Positions 34,417 through 47,800 of a stretch of 64,000 bases of DNA are shown here, piece by piece. Below the pieces are notes generated by a model, which did no database searches, had not been told where the DNA came from, and worked only from the letters and a program-made list of their open reading frames with translations. The DNA lies in NCBI GenBank assembly GCA_905250025.1, contig CAJNOJ010000039.1, positions 1-64,000 of the forward strand. The letters run 5' to 3'. Both the position numbers and the translations under genes were made by a program. The first letter of the stretch is position 1, and each line of letters begins with the position of its first letter. Origin of the DNA: Adineta ricciae (taxonomy: Eukaryota > Rotifera > Eurotatoria > Adinetida > Adinetidae).

Positions 34417-37400
34417 ATGTCCCTTTGCCGTCGGCCTATTCGTCGAATAGCCTTAGCAGCAAAAACTGGTTCATTTATTAATAAAACCATTCGAGCAAGT
34501 TTCAGTCAACAAAATATTTATACACAATTAGAACCAACATATTTCGTAAGTCATTAGAAACGTTCATTTCTTACTTTCACGTGTGTAATCTACAATGACC
34601 TTGATTAAACAATCGTTGAGAAGAACATAACTTGTTACGTTCGTATGTGCACGCATGGTCAATATAGTGAAATTCCGCATACATAATTGTGGTTCTAATT
34701 CGATTGCTTCTCGTTTCAATTTGTCATTGAAGGTTTCAATCGTTATTGTTTTTAGAGTAGTGAAAAATTTATGACGAACAATTCGTCACCAGCTTCTCAG
34801 AAGAAACTTTGCGTTCTCGAGAATTCGATGAGATATTCAGAGGAACAAGTAAGATAAGCTCTACGAAGAACGATTCTCACGAATCATATCTAATGCTTTC
34901 CATGCGCTACGCTTCTTTTTTTTTTCATTATCATTTTCTTTTGACGAGTTAAATACACCTATGACGAACCCTCGGATAATTCGACAGCAGCCTTCGAACT
35001 GACAGGTTGGGTGTTTAATATACTTACTCGAAGTCAACTATCTCGAAGATATGTTCTGTGATGATGATGAAAGAGAGGGGACCGAGCTCTACACTGATAA
35101 GAGAAAAATGTCTTTTTCTTTCTAACACTAGAGTGATAAAATAAACGAATATTATTGACGTCAGAATAAGTCCCATTAGTCTTCATGTCAACAATCTCGT
35201 TCGCTACTTATCTATCACACGTTCTTCGTATGTAATCTCCGTCATTGATGCATATCAATTCCTTCGATTCAAGTGTTCATTCCTACGGTTTGCAAGACAG
35301 TGCACTAGCGAGGAGATTACATCCACCGATTTCCTTGCCAATGTATCGTTCGTGGTCACCACATAGTCGTCGTCGATCATCATCCGTTGGACGAACCATG
35401 CAGATTTCCTTAGATAGCAAAGCAGTTGTACATAAACTCGTATTAGATGTTCGTAGAACATTACATAAACATCATTCACCTGCTAAGCAATCTCATACTA
35501 ACGAGGTAGATGGTCATGCATGTTCGCTATGTTTTAACGATGATTTTCTTTTGTCTGCTAAAGAATTTATACATTCAATTTTTGTGTAGACTAACCAAGA
35601 ACCTCAACTGATTGGCGAAGAACAACAAGATGATGCTATTTTCAAAATCTTTCTGAAACGTGTTCGACATAAATCAAATCACGCACTTGATGATGCCAGT
35701 CACAATGAGGTTTGCTGATAGATCATTGAACAGCAAACCTAACTCGATCGTTTCTTTGATTTCTCTAGAGCAAAACATCCGGTGATACTCACACAACCGA
35801 CCAGGGAACGTTACTTTACTCAACAATAAAAATCTATCAATTAAAAGCTGGTACACTTGAAAAACTTATCGAATATTTAACCCACGATGATGGTGAATTG
35901 GATACGACACATATGCACATCTTATTTTCAACCTATCGAACATTTACGAATACGCGGGAGTTAATCGATACGATCATTACTCGATATCAAACTGTTCTTC
36001 CAGCTTCATTGGACATGACTGAAGATGTTCGACGGAAGACTCTTAAGTAAATATATTCATTAATGTTTCGTGAAACATACTTCTGTTTTCTTTTATCTCA
36101 GGAGTCTTCGGGCAGCAATCATATGTCTGCTGAATACGTACAAAGAAGACTTTGTTGAACCGCCGTACTATTCTACGTTGAATCACTTGATGTCACAATT
36201 ACCAGACGAAGACGTACGAATTCACAGTCATACTTTACTGGAGCAATTGAAAAATGAAGAAGATCATCAGACATCCGATATCGATAATAATAATAATAAT
36301 AATAATTCAAAGAAGAATTATTTAAGTTATCAAAAAGGTTTTGACTATTTAATCCCATGGAATCTACTTGAAATTTCAAGTACAATCATTGCTGAACAAT
36401 TGACACTAGTCGATGCTGTATGTTTCGTTGTTGATTTACGTAAATGATTTCGAAAGCTTTCGCTTTTTTAGGATTTATTGAAACGAGTTTTACCGTACGA
36501 ATGCTTATCAATTTCGACAAATAGTTGTTCACGTCGATCACCGAACAATTCCAATCGATCGTTATCAACTGTTGACAAAACGATAGAATTCTTCAATTCT
36601 ATTGTCAATCGAGTCGTTGCCACTATACTCAAAGAAAAAGACGAGCAAACTCGAGCAAATGTCATTGAAAAATGGATCGATGTCGCACACGAATGTCGAA
36701 GGCTGAGAAGCTTTTCTTCATTAACAGCGATTTTGAATGGATTATTGTCTGGTTGTATCTATCGGCTAAACACTGCATGGTCTCATGTTACCGAAGATCA
36801 TTGGTCAATCCTAGAAGAATTGAAAAATGTTTTTGGAAGTTGTGCAGATAAAAAACAAGCGCGAGCTATACTCGATAAGGTAAGTTCATTGGCAATGCAA
36901 TCCAGACTCTCAGTTTCACATATTCTTATAAAATTAGATCAGATATACATATTAGAAAACTAATCATTTCTTCTTTCAGCAATTAGACGAACTACGTCTC
37001 GCTCTACCTGAATACACTGTAGGTTTGAAATTTTCTTTTCTGAAAACGTTGTTTTCTATTTTGCACGCTATTTTATTTGTTTGCTTGTACATACATACCT
37101 TATCTTAGTATTTTGTTACCCGTTTACTGTAGAGAAAAAAAACTCCCACAACTTAGAATCTGGTGAAATGTGTAGCATGCATAATATCTAGATTATTCTG
37201 CTCTTTTATCATAACACAACATTCATCGAATTTCATTTGCTTAGTGGAAGTTCTTGTTTTGTAGGAAGGTACGGCGAAGCATGTGGACATAAATACGGCT
37301 ATCAATGCAACGCTTGGAAAAAAATTTCGTCATAAAGCGTCGCGTGATCAATCGAAACCGGTAGTGTTTTCATTTGCTTTGAGAAAAGATCAATTGAACT

Positions 37401-39014
37401 GCTTTTTCACATAGGCTGTGGTTGGTACTGTGCCGTATTTAGGCATTTATCTCAGTGATTTGACATACATCGACTCGGCGTATCCAAATACTATAAACAA
37501 CGAAAAAACTGATGGGTCGCCGGCCAAGAAACTAATTCATTTTGAAAAACATCGAAAACAATTTGAAGTCCTTGCTCAGATCAAGTTATTTCAGTCCGCT
37601 GCTAACGCATATACAGATCTTCGGTCATTACCACGGTTCAAAGCATGGTTTGACAATGTTCGAACGTATACAGATACTGAAAGGTAGAGGATAACGTTCT
37701 TTTTTGTGAATCATAGAATATCATTTGATGAATTTTTGTCTAGTTGGGATATATCGTATCGAATCGAACCTAAAGAAGCACCCGATAGTTGTCCACCTCA
37801 AGAACAATTTTGCAAAACCTACGGAGGTCAACCACTTCGAGCGTATGCCATTCTGTACTTTGACAATTAAATATTAATTTCGAATATTTTTCGACTTGTT
37901 AGTCTTGTTCCACGATTTCCATCTGAAGTATCACTGGACTCCTTGGGCACATCGAATAATGCAAGTGGTGGAAATACAGAATCGACAATCATCTCGAATG
38001 GTTCATTACGCTCATCGCCATCATCAACATCGTTAGACAAAATGAGCATCACATCAAATAACTCCCTTCGTCAACATCAGCTAATCAAAAATATGCCGGT
38101 AAATAAAACTCTGATTGTGTTTTTCCTTTCATTCTATGCGATCATTTCAGACTCCCCGTGTAAATCATTCACGATCTTCGTCGGTTTCGAGCTTATTAAC
38201 ATCGTCAAATGGTAGTACAAGTCAGGGATATGGATCAGCTACAGCTTCACCAACTATAAGTACCAATACAGGTCTTTCCAATTCTACCGAAAGTGAATCA
38301 GTCATCGCTAAGATTCAATTCGCTGGCAAAGATGATTTGCTATACAAAAAAGTTCGCGTAAGTGAAATTTACTCAGACACGAAGTTGCAGGTTTTACCTC
38401 GTTAGAGATTCTCATTAGTCACAATCTCTCAACTATGAAACACTTGGAGAGAAGCGGTGTGGTTCGCACTGAGGCGAAGGAAAACAGCTTGAGCAGTGTA
38501 TAAACTTGATTGTTAACTCCTTAGTTATAATGAATACTAGTGCGAAGAGAAATCTCCACGGAAATGATTTTTTTTGTTACTCGGAAATGTCGATTTACTT
38601 GAGCACCAAGTGCTTTTCAACTGAAAATCTAATCAACGTTTTATATTTAGATAAAAAATGACGAACGAACAACCAGTGTATTGAAAACTATTTTGGAAAA
38701 ATTCGGTTTGGATCCATCGAGTTATGATCGATACTGTATTGAACAAAGATTACCTGGTCGAAGTAACTTATTCTCCTCAGTTGTAGTCTTATCGAAAATC
38801 TAATCATTTGCTTTCTTGTTTAGAAATTCTCATTCTCGATCATTGCAATGTTTTCTATGCATTAGCTCGTCCGTCCAATAATGAACAAGTCGAGCTCGTC
38901 GTTCGAGAGAAAACTCGACAAGAACGTGAACAGAAAAGTAATGGTCTTCCAGATGGTGCTGGTCACAATCGCACACCGAGTGGACTAAGTATATCGTCTA
39001 CTCATAGTCGCTAA
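34417..39014 (+). CDS. RalGDS/RGL-type Ral guanine nucleotide exchange factor
   Basis: Ras effector that activates Ral GTPases. The domain order is unmistakable. A REM/RasGEF-N domain (35615-36440: FLKRVRHKS, YQLKAGTLEKLIEYL, ILFSTYRTFTNTRELI) precedes the CDC25-type RasGEF domain (about 36450-37870: SSTIIAEQLTLVDADLLKRV across an intron, ILNGLLSGCIYRLNTAW, PYLGIYLSDLTYID, HRKQFEVLAQIKLFQSAANA). A Ser-rich linker follows, then a C-terminal Ras-association domain (about 38290-38920: DDLLYKKVRIKNDERTTSVL, ILEKFGLDP). An Asn run from a TAA-type repeat sits in the REM-GEF segment (36285-36305). The 5' end is uncertain. Exons at 34417-34543 and 34756-34849 are well spliced to each other, but their junction to the 35248 exon could not be closed. 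An alternative start is the ATG at 35248. Confidence 0.88.
36285..36305. repeat. Trinucleotide AAT repeat coding for Asn
   Basis: Seven or so tandem trinucleotides inside the RalGEF coding sequence, giving an Asn run between the REM and catalytic domains. Likely length-polymorphic. Confidence 0.85.
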
Positions 39015-40025
39015 ACAAACATAATCAAAAAATGAAAGAAATCTACTTATTTTGTATATAAGATTAACCTTCTGAAATCCTTTTTTTCTACTGCGCTACA
39101 GTGAGCCATGAAACATGATACATGTCGATATGTGGTCGTGTTTGGAAATATTTTTTGTTCGCTCGGTCGAATCTCTTTTTACTATGCTAACTTCTTTTTT
39201 TTTCTTCTTCTGCTGGTCTTTTTTTATACCGATAATACTTTCATTCCATATTTTGTGAACAAATACAGAGCTACTTTTTATTTCTATATATATTTATGTG
39301 TGTATGATTTTAGCTATCGAATACTTCTTTTTTTTTGTATGAGGGTTAATAGACTTTGTTACATATATATTTTTGTTCCTCTTTTTAATCTCTGGAATGC
39401 GTTTGTTGAAAAGAAAAGAAGAGGATTTAGAATCATCCATTCATTGGTAAGACAAAATAAAGAAAGAGAAAGAAAAAGAAGGGCAACTATTTTTTGTTCT
39501 GCTATCATGCGAAATAAACAACGAAGGAAAAAAGAAGAAAAAGAGTATAGAGCGGGTGGCCTAGCCTTGTCGATCTGTCAGCATACAGAAAGAGATAAGA
39601 AGACATTTAACACTCGAAATTGTGCTTCTGGTATTTGCGACGAAGTATTTTTTCTTGCAAAAAGACAAAAGAAGGGGAAGAATAAGACGTGGAAGGGACA
39701 CATTCATCTATCGGGTATGTTTAATAATCGTCTTGAATTTGATGAAACGCAGTGATATTACTCGACAACAATCACGAGATGTCAATGAGTACGAAATGAG
39801 TTTCATTGTTGAGAAAAAAAAACAAATTTTGTATAAGATCTGTGAAAAAGTATTTTTATTATCTTGTATAGTATATCGTGCATTATTGTGATTAGGTAAC
39901 TGACAATTCACCTCTGCATTTTATTCACGTGTTTTGTTTACGCATGGTGTTGTACATAAGCTTTCCTCTGGCTAAAAATCTATTCTTCACTTTGCTTTTC
40001 GTTTAGTTCGAAAGGACGAAAAAAC
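39015..40025. other. Intergenic region, RalGEF 3' flank / DHCR7
   Basis: A 215-codon open frame starts at 39108, but it is Phe/Tyr/Lys-rich, begins in poly-T tracts and resembles no family. I treat it as 3' UTR and spacer. No gene is supported. Confidence 0.55.
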
Positions 40026-41494
40026 ATGTCTACTAGTAGTCAGGCACAGAAATCTACATCAAGAAAAGCTACCAGTGCATCAGTGGACACTGATTCTGCA
40101 CATCAATTATCAGTTCACTCTCGACAAGGTCGAAATAAATTGCTCTCGGAATCGATTTTACCATTACTTTTATGTCTTGCATGTCCGTTTCTCGTTCGAT
40201 CGATTGTATTCATCTGTACACATTGCCATGGATCTATTTCTGAATTCTTCCAACGTCTCTTATTCAGTCAAACGGTGACCTTAAAAGACATCTTAGAAGA
40301 TTTTTTCTATTTCGAATGGCATTGGCCATCGGGAATCATCATAATCAGTTTCTTAATCTATGCTGTTGTTATGACCATTATCTTACCTGGAAAAGAATAT
40401 AAAGGTCCGGTAACAGATACAGGACATGTGCCTGTCTATCGAGACAATGGTTTTTGTTATTACATTGTTTCGTTAATTCTATTTGCAAGCTTAACATTTC
40501 TGTTGAAATTGAATCATCTCTCTCCAACGTATATTTATGATCATTGGGAGGAGTTCTTATCGACTGTCAGCACATTTGCTTTTCTATTATGTTTTCTTGT
40601 TATGTTGAAAGGCAAATATATACCATCGACAAACGATCATCGATCGTCATCAAATTGGCTGACAGATTTTTATCGTGGTGTCGAATTGTATCCACGAATA
40701 TTTAATGTCGACATTAAACTTATTACTAATTGCCGTTATGGCATGTTGGCTTGGGCATTATTAACAGTGATTTTCTGTATGAAAACGTTTGAGTTATATG
40801 GCTTTACAGATAGTGCTTTTATAACATGTGTTTTAACACTTGTGTATCTAACGAAATTTTTCTGGTGGGAGTCGGGTAAGTTCGAGATTTTTGTATCATT
40901 GCTCACAAGAAGTGCATTTTTGTTTTCTGGATAGGTTATATGAAAACCATGGACATTATTGTTGATCGTGCTGGATTTTACCTTTGCTGGGGTTGTCTCG
41001 TATGGGTATCTGGTATTTATACACTTCCATCTTACTTTCTCGTCACACATCCCAATCAGCTCGGTTGGACATCAACGGCAATCGTATTGACATTAGGTCT
41101 TGTCTCAATCTATATTAACTATGATTGCGATCGACAAAAAATACAAGTTCGATCAACGCAAGGTAAATGTTCAGTGTGGGGCAAACCAGCGAGAACAATC
41201 CAAGCCAAATATCGTCTATTGAACGGTAAAGAACATGAAAGTACATTATTAGCTTCGGGTTATTGGGCGATTTCAAGACATTTTCATTACATACCGGAAT
41301 TAACCTTAGCCTTTCTTTGGACATATCCATGCGGTCTACAACATATCTTACCATATTTTTATGCTATTATTCTATTTATATTGCTAATGCACCGTGCACA
41401 TCGAGATGATCAAAAGTGTCGACTAAAATACGGCCTTGCCTGGGATAAATACTGTCGTCTAGTGCCATATAAAGTATGGCCGGGAATATATTAA
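40026..41494 (+). CDS. DHCR7: 7-dehydrocholesterol reductase (DHCR7)
   Basis: ER membrane NADPH-dependent sterol reductase that reduces the C7-8 double bond of 7-dehydrocholesterol. Two exons (40026-40875, 40935-41494) join to 469 residues, against 475 in human. It is multi-pass. Family signatures of the ERG4/ERG24 group are visible: LLASGYWAISRHFHYIPEL, then FLWTYPCG, and the C-terminal block HRDDQKCRLKYGLAWDKYC followed by VPYKVWPGIY. The N-terminus has a Ser/Thr-rich hydrophilic region. Presence of DHCR7 in an animal implies late sterol modification, even where de novo sterol synthesis is lost, as in many invertebrates; whether that applies here is not shown. A plant-type or bacterial origin is not suggested by the motifs. 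Confidence 0.95.
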
Positions 41495-42210
41495 TTTGTG
41501 CTTGTGAAAACGAACACATCTTTTTTTTCGTCAAGATTTCTTTTTCTTTGTAAAACTAGCAACACAGAATATCATCAGCTATATAATAGACACTTTACGA
41601 TTATATTGACTAAAAATAAACAAATTGAGATTATTTTGTATATCGGTATAAGTTCAGTTAACGTAAGACACATATGTTATCGAAATTGGTTGCGTGCGAC
41701 TTAGTGGTCTCTATTGATCAGTTGTTATATTCTCTGTATAACATTTGAATTATTTGACCAATACCAATGTGCTCTGTTTATTTCTCTTTTCTTTTCGTAT
41801 CTGTCTATTTGTTTGTATTTTCTCGTTTAGCATTCAAAAGGAAGTTTGATTTAATCTGAAAGATTTCTCAGAAAAAGAGTGCAAAAAATACCAGTTAAAT
41901 TTGAACGTAAACATGCTTTTCCATTAACATTAGCACCGATAGTATTAACTCATGATCTTTTTAAGTTCATCTATATACAGTAAGCAAAGTAGAAAATTCT
42001 AAAACTATTCGGGTTGCACCTAATCGTGAATACGAGTAACAACTAGGCTTAACAGATTATGCTCAAGTACACGGCCGAGTGAACCTGTGAAAAAGTGTTC
42101 AAAATGGATCTTCCCATCAGAAGAGAAGCACTGGAGATCGGTGTGAAGCTAACACATCGATTAACCAACGTTCGTTTTTCTCTTTTATCTATTTATTTAT
42201 TTGTATTTCC
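41495..42210. other. Convergent spacer, DHCR7 / MCU
   Basis: Both 3' UTRs are expected here. AT-rich with no supported gene. Confidence 0.6.
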
Positions 42211-43401
42211 TCATCGAAAAGAAAAAGAAATTTTATTTACGGTAAGTTCTTCTCCACTAATTTTACATTTGAGAGGATTGGGTGGGACTGATAATGATAA
42301 TAATAACGGCGCTCGTAGACGAGCCAGATCGGTATGGACGATAAATAGGCGATTTTTCAAGCGATTGTAAAGAGAAATATCAAATGCGTGACGCTGTGCT
42401 TCCTTGTAAAATTTCCGCAGAAATATCCGATCGGTCATAGTCGTATATTCGAAATCAGCACGGGTCATCAAATGAAATGAATATAAGGCAATCGCCGTAC
42501 CAAATGCAAGAAAATACGACATTGGTTCCACAATATCCCAAGAATATACATCCCATGTGAGTTCAGCAAGAATACCGACTTGAACCGACATACCCGCCAA
42601 GCCGTACCACACACAACGAGATATATGACGTTGACATATTTGAGCAAGTTTGTCTTTGACCTAAGATAGGAAAGGAAACAAGCTTCATTTGAATAATAAC
42701 ACTTTTTCTCTTCGACAAGATTAAATTCTCATCAGCGAGATAACGTATGGCATATATAATTTCTTAATTACGAGAAAAATCGAGTTGCTGATCAACTTAC
42801 TTTTTCCAATGGTTCTAACTGAGTAGTCAATTCATTTGCTTCGGCTTTCAATTCATGATATTTGCGATGGTATACTTTCATGACATTCAAGGCATTATAA
42901 ACCGCCCCGATTGTATCTTCCGTTGATGGGCCATCAGTTCGATTTGATCTTATTAGATTCTCCTTGATTTGTAATTTATTGATTGGATCAAAAAGAAATG
43001 CACGTTGTTTATTCAATTGTATCGTAAATGGAGAACTCATTAACGACTGAATGGCGTAAGATTTCGCCAGTAATTGACCATTATTATCAAATATATGTAC
43101 ATGTTCAATGCCAGCATCTTCGGATTTAATCTCATCAACCAATTGACCCACAGTCGTTGTTTGCAAATTTAAATGAAAGCGACATGTTTCCTGTCGTGAT
43201 GGAAGTACTAATGACAAAATTAATATACTGTCAGCGAAGGCTAATGAAGATTCTAGAATGATTAAGACTAATTTTAATTTTGTTTTCGTTTTCCGAGATT
43301 TGACTACCTGAGATATTCACTTGCGAGAGGCAGCGAACTAACGTATTCGGTACTAGCAACTTCGCGCTAGTCAGTGTATGTAAAAACGAAGAAAAGGCCA
43401 T
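42211..43401 (-). CDS. MCU: Mitochondrial calcium uniporter pore subunit (MCU)
   Basis: Inner mitochondrial membrane calcium channel. Three exons (43308-43401, 42801-43207, 42211-42660) join to 316 residues. The first exon encodes a presequence-like N-terminus (MAFSSFLHTLTSAKLLVPN). The N-terminal matrix domain begins LPSRQETCRFHL, matching human LPSRRERCQFTL. Coiled coil 1 ends in QLEPLEKVKDKL. TM1 contains WYGLAGMSVQVGILAELTW. The selectivity-filter region is W208-D-I-V-E-P213, followed by TM2 (YFLAFGTAIALYSFHLMTR). The family signature is WDIMEP; Val replaces Met here. A soluble C-terminal helix is present (RHAFDISLYNRLK). MCUb-type loss of filter charges is not seen, since Asp and Glu are intact. 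Confidence 0.95.
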
Positions 43402-44839
43402 GTTGTTGTGTTTGAAAATCGAATAATTAACGAATATAATGAGAATATGACATACTTATTTGTATATTCATATCATACTGAGTAGTAAACATTGCTAGCA
43501 TGCGAGGTTATTTACGTTTTTACTATAAAACCGAATACTTTGCTTTGATTGAATATCGTTCTTTTTCTCCTACACTTACTTTTTCAATCGAGCAATATTA
43601 TAGTAATAACAGTCGTTGAGAAAGAATGCAAGCACATGCACAAAGTCATAGAACGACAAATAAAAATAAAAGAGAAAACAGAATCCCTTGTCCCATTTGC
43701 TTTCTCTCTCTCTCTGTCTCTGCCTCTCTCTTTTACTCGTCTTCGTGAAGTTTGCGTCAACACGACTGTTATGAATTTGTTTTTCGCTTCAAATGATGAC
43801 TGTAACTGACACACAGAAATACCATCCGTGCGTCGATGTCGCATACATCATTGATGTCGGTCCTATATCGTTCCGAAATAAATCAACTTTCTTCTCATCG
43901 GCACAGTTGTCTATCTAAATGAGGATGTTATCTGCAAGAGAAACGAATGCTTCTATTTTTAACCTCCACCAAAAAAAAAGAGATTAACGAAGATAATTAT
44001 CACGTAGAAACGGATGTAAGGTTTTTTTTATCGTTGATTTATTTCTGAACAATAGGAAAGAAACTGACGTGAAATTGAGATTATTGATATTTATAGTATT
44101 TATCTCTTTCTATGAATAGCTCATAAGACATGAATACTCACAAATATAATTCGATTTAAGCAACTGTGCGGAATAATATGACGCAAGAGATAAGAAAATA
44201 GATTGATCAAGCGACTTTCTACTTCTTCGTGCATTCTACTGAATTAATCAACATAATTTCAATTAGGATTACAATATCTGTCAAGGACAATGGAATACTT
44301 TTTTTTATTAATGCAGATTATTTAGAATAATTCTGTCGTATTCTCGAATCCTCATATAACAATCGATCTCGGTTAGTACGTGTAATTTGCATGTATTCTT
44401 CCGGCTGACAGATGATTAGTTTGATTCAAAGGCAAGTGTGCTTGTCCTCTATGAAATACGATTAATGTCGACGGAAAGAAGCAATAACGCTCGACAGAAA
44501 GTTTTTCTTCACACATTCGAATCATTGGATTTTATTCCATTAACTTTATTTTGTGCGAACAACGATGATTTCCAGATGGTATACACATTTATTTGTTAGA
44601 TGTAATTTCACTGATTAATTTAGCAATCACTTGAGACATACTCGCGAGAATTTGAAAAAAGTAAGGAGAAGTTCTTGATTTTGGTCAATAAACACACATT
44701 CTATTATGTAAATGTATTCGTATTAATGAATAAACGATTTATTTTATCACTCTAGATATATATATGTACACATACAGAGACATAGATAGATTTAAGACAA
44801 ATGTCAAAATGAATACAAAATAAAAGAAAACTTCATAGA
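43402..44839. other. Intergenic region, MCU 5' flank / MED1 3' flank
   Basis: 1.4 kb, AT-rich, with a CT-rich tract near 43703-43735. Two mutually antisense 86-codon frames around 43549-43844 reflect that tract. No gene is supported. MCU promoter elements and the MED1 3' UTR are expected here. Confidence 0.6.
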
Positions 44840-47800
44840 TCAGTCTAGATTAGATAAGGGTTCATCACTTTGTTGTTGTTGATTGGTATTATTATTTTCA
44901 TATGTGGAATCAAAGTTATCCATGCCTGATGAGCTTGAACCAAGTACGTTGGCGTACGGTAGAAGGACATTCGCTGGTTGGTGACTACTTGTGTCAATAA
45001 CTAATTGCGCCTAGAAGACCGACGACAGTCAAAACGATATTTAATTGATTTCGTATAATGAAAAACACGGTACCTGTGGAGACGAATCATCATCGCCGTC
45101 ATCGTACATGCCGGGTGGTGTTGTTGTACGAGATGTTGATGATGACGGCATGGAGAAGTTCATTCCAGAACGTTGTTCGTTAAGACCTGGTAAATCTGCT
45201 GAAGGAATATAGAGCATATCTGTTGAAGAGTTTTCATTTGATGGCGGTTTTTTAAGAATTGATCTAGGTTGTTGAGAGAAATTTGGTAGTGATGCATTGT
45301 GGCCACCCGTATAGGCTGCTACATTCGGAGGTGTGATAGGTGTTCGACCACGTGACGGTTGTTGCTGTGACCACGAAGAACGCGGCCGTGCTTGGTGAAA
45401 ACGGGATGGTTGCTGAGTCGGCGGTGATTGCCAACTACCGATCTGAGATGGTGGAGGCGGTGGGGGACGAACTGCTGAATATAGTTTATATTGATTTTAT
45501 TGATTGTTTTATGAATATATTACCTGGTGTTGGTAACAACGGAGTTTTTGATAGGCCAGGACTTGAATCTGAAGAGCGGATGAGAGTATGTAGTAGTCTC
45601 TTATTTCAAATGAAAAGAATCACATACTGTTACTGATAGTACCAGGTTCGGTCTTAGACTTTGCAGTCACTTCTTGTGATGATGACTTTCTTGGAATACG
45701 AAATTGTGGCGGTGGTGGTGCTGCTGTTGTGGCAGCCGCTATTGGGTTGCTGATCGTTGCTGCGGATGGACTTGTAAGTTTAGAGGCAAGAAGCGGTGGC
45801 GACGCCACATGTGGTTTATTTATATTCGCACCGGAAGGCATAGAACGAGCGCGGTGCTTCAATACTTCTTTTACCGAAGGCGATATAGTATTTGATGCTC
45901 CTGCTGTCGGTGTTGGCGCAGTAGCAGATGATGAAGAGGATTGATCTTGTCCGGAGTAAACTTTACTTCGTTGAATTTTCAAAACAATAGGTGGTTGGGG
46001 CGGAACTGATCGTGGCTGTGAGGATGCTGACGATGAGAGAGAGGATGTTGAGGATGGATTTGACAGAGACGATGATGGACGTGGTCGTTCACTACAGATA
46101 CACAACAAATGAATTAGTTCGGATCAGTTTGCATGCGTTAAACTATGCAAAAGAAATGTATTACCGTGGTGACTGTTGTATACCATCTGTCAATGCCATC
46201 ATTGCACTGGAATCTGAATTCATTTGTGACATGTCAAGACTTTCGCTTTTGATTAACACAGATGGTGATGCACCGCTAGTTGCATTATTCGACGGCAGTT
46301 TTCTTATTGTCGATGACATCGATCCGCCAGGATTGCTGAGAGATTGCTGTTGTAATTGTTTCTTTCGTTGTTTTATTGATTGTTGTTGCTGAGATTCATC
46401 ATTGGATGAATTACCGCCGTCGCCGACACGTTTTATGACAACTTTCAATGGTTTCAATTCGTTGGATGTATCGTCTGGTGATGTGATCGATTGTTGTGTG
46501 AGTAACGTTCCTGATGGAACGTCCGTTACTTTGAATGCTGACTTTTGTCGAGCAAGTTGATGTTGTTGTTGAATATTTTTGTCTCCTGGCTTTTTCCCAC
46601 GCTTAGCACTGTTAGGATCACCACCCGACGATGTCAATTTCGTTGCATGCTGCATCGGTAATCGATTATCTAGATGACGCGAAATATTATTTGTTGTATC
46701 ATCAATTGATCATCGTTCTTATACGATATGTGCAAATGCTTACCATTAGGATTATTGCTCAATGTTTGAATGAAATCGTCATTGGATTGTTCCGATCTTC
46801 TTCGTTTCTTCTTTTGTTGTCCTTTATTGTTCTGATCAGCCGATGACATGACATTGGATGAGGTATTTCCACTGGCAGGTAGGAACGCTGATGGATCAAA
46901 TGTTCCCATCGTAATAGGCGAACTAACTGGACTATATTCTGGTACAGAGACTTGCTTTCCCAACGGGAAGAAGACATTTCCATTTGGATTAGTTGATCCG
47001 CCTGGATAGGGAGTTGATGGTGACAATCCAAATATTGGCGGCGTAGAAACCGATTGAGTTGATGAAACTGATCCACAGCGACTTAATACCGATGGATGGA
47101 AACTCAATGATGGTTTAGGTAGTAACTGTTGAGGATAATGATGTGGAAATGTTTGGTGTTGCTGAGAGTTAGGTGATTTGACAAAGGGATCATCATCATC
47201 ATCGGGAAGATCTTCGGATAGTATATTATTTTCTTGATAATCTTCAGCAGGTAAGTTGTCACCGACTTTCTCCGGAATACTATCGATTGATGCTAACGTT
47301 AAACAAGCAGGTTGGTTTCGACGTAGTGTCGTTGCTCGTCGCCATATAGGTTTTGCAGGTGGACCACATGACAAACGTCGGTTCAATTTCGGTATTGCAG
47401 CTGATTGAGTCACTTGTTCCGGAAATATATTTGTTTGTTTTACATCAACATCTGTTGTCGTTGAATATGGATTCGCATTATCTTCTTTGAGAAGTTGCGG
47501 AATCATTTTCACCAAAGACTGTCGATCTTCAGTTAAATAAATTTCTTTGTCTTGTGCACGATTGACTAACAATGGTAACGCGTTCCTATTTGACATATGA
47601 AGCAAAAATGTAGCTAAATGGTAAGATTGCGCACAGGTTATCGAGAGAACAGTTGAAGATAGAAATGATAATTCGAGTGAAATATCTTCACTATCGTCAT
47701 CCATATGATCCTGATCGTATTCATGATTGAAATAGTAATCTAAATATTTCGTCAGATACATTTGCTGATGAATCAAGTTTAGGATATGTAGGAATTGTTT

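Noticed and set aside
39108-39755. 215-codon plus-strand open frame
   Set aside because: Starts in poly-T sequence, Phe/Tyr/Lys-rich, no family features and no splice context; most likely RalGEF 3' flank.
45340-46392. Several plus-strand frames antisense to MED1
   Set aside because: Mirror images of the Ser/Pro/Gln-rich MED1 tail exons.
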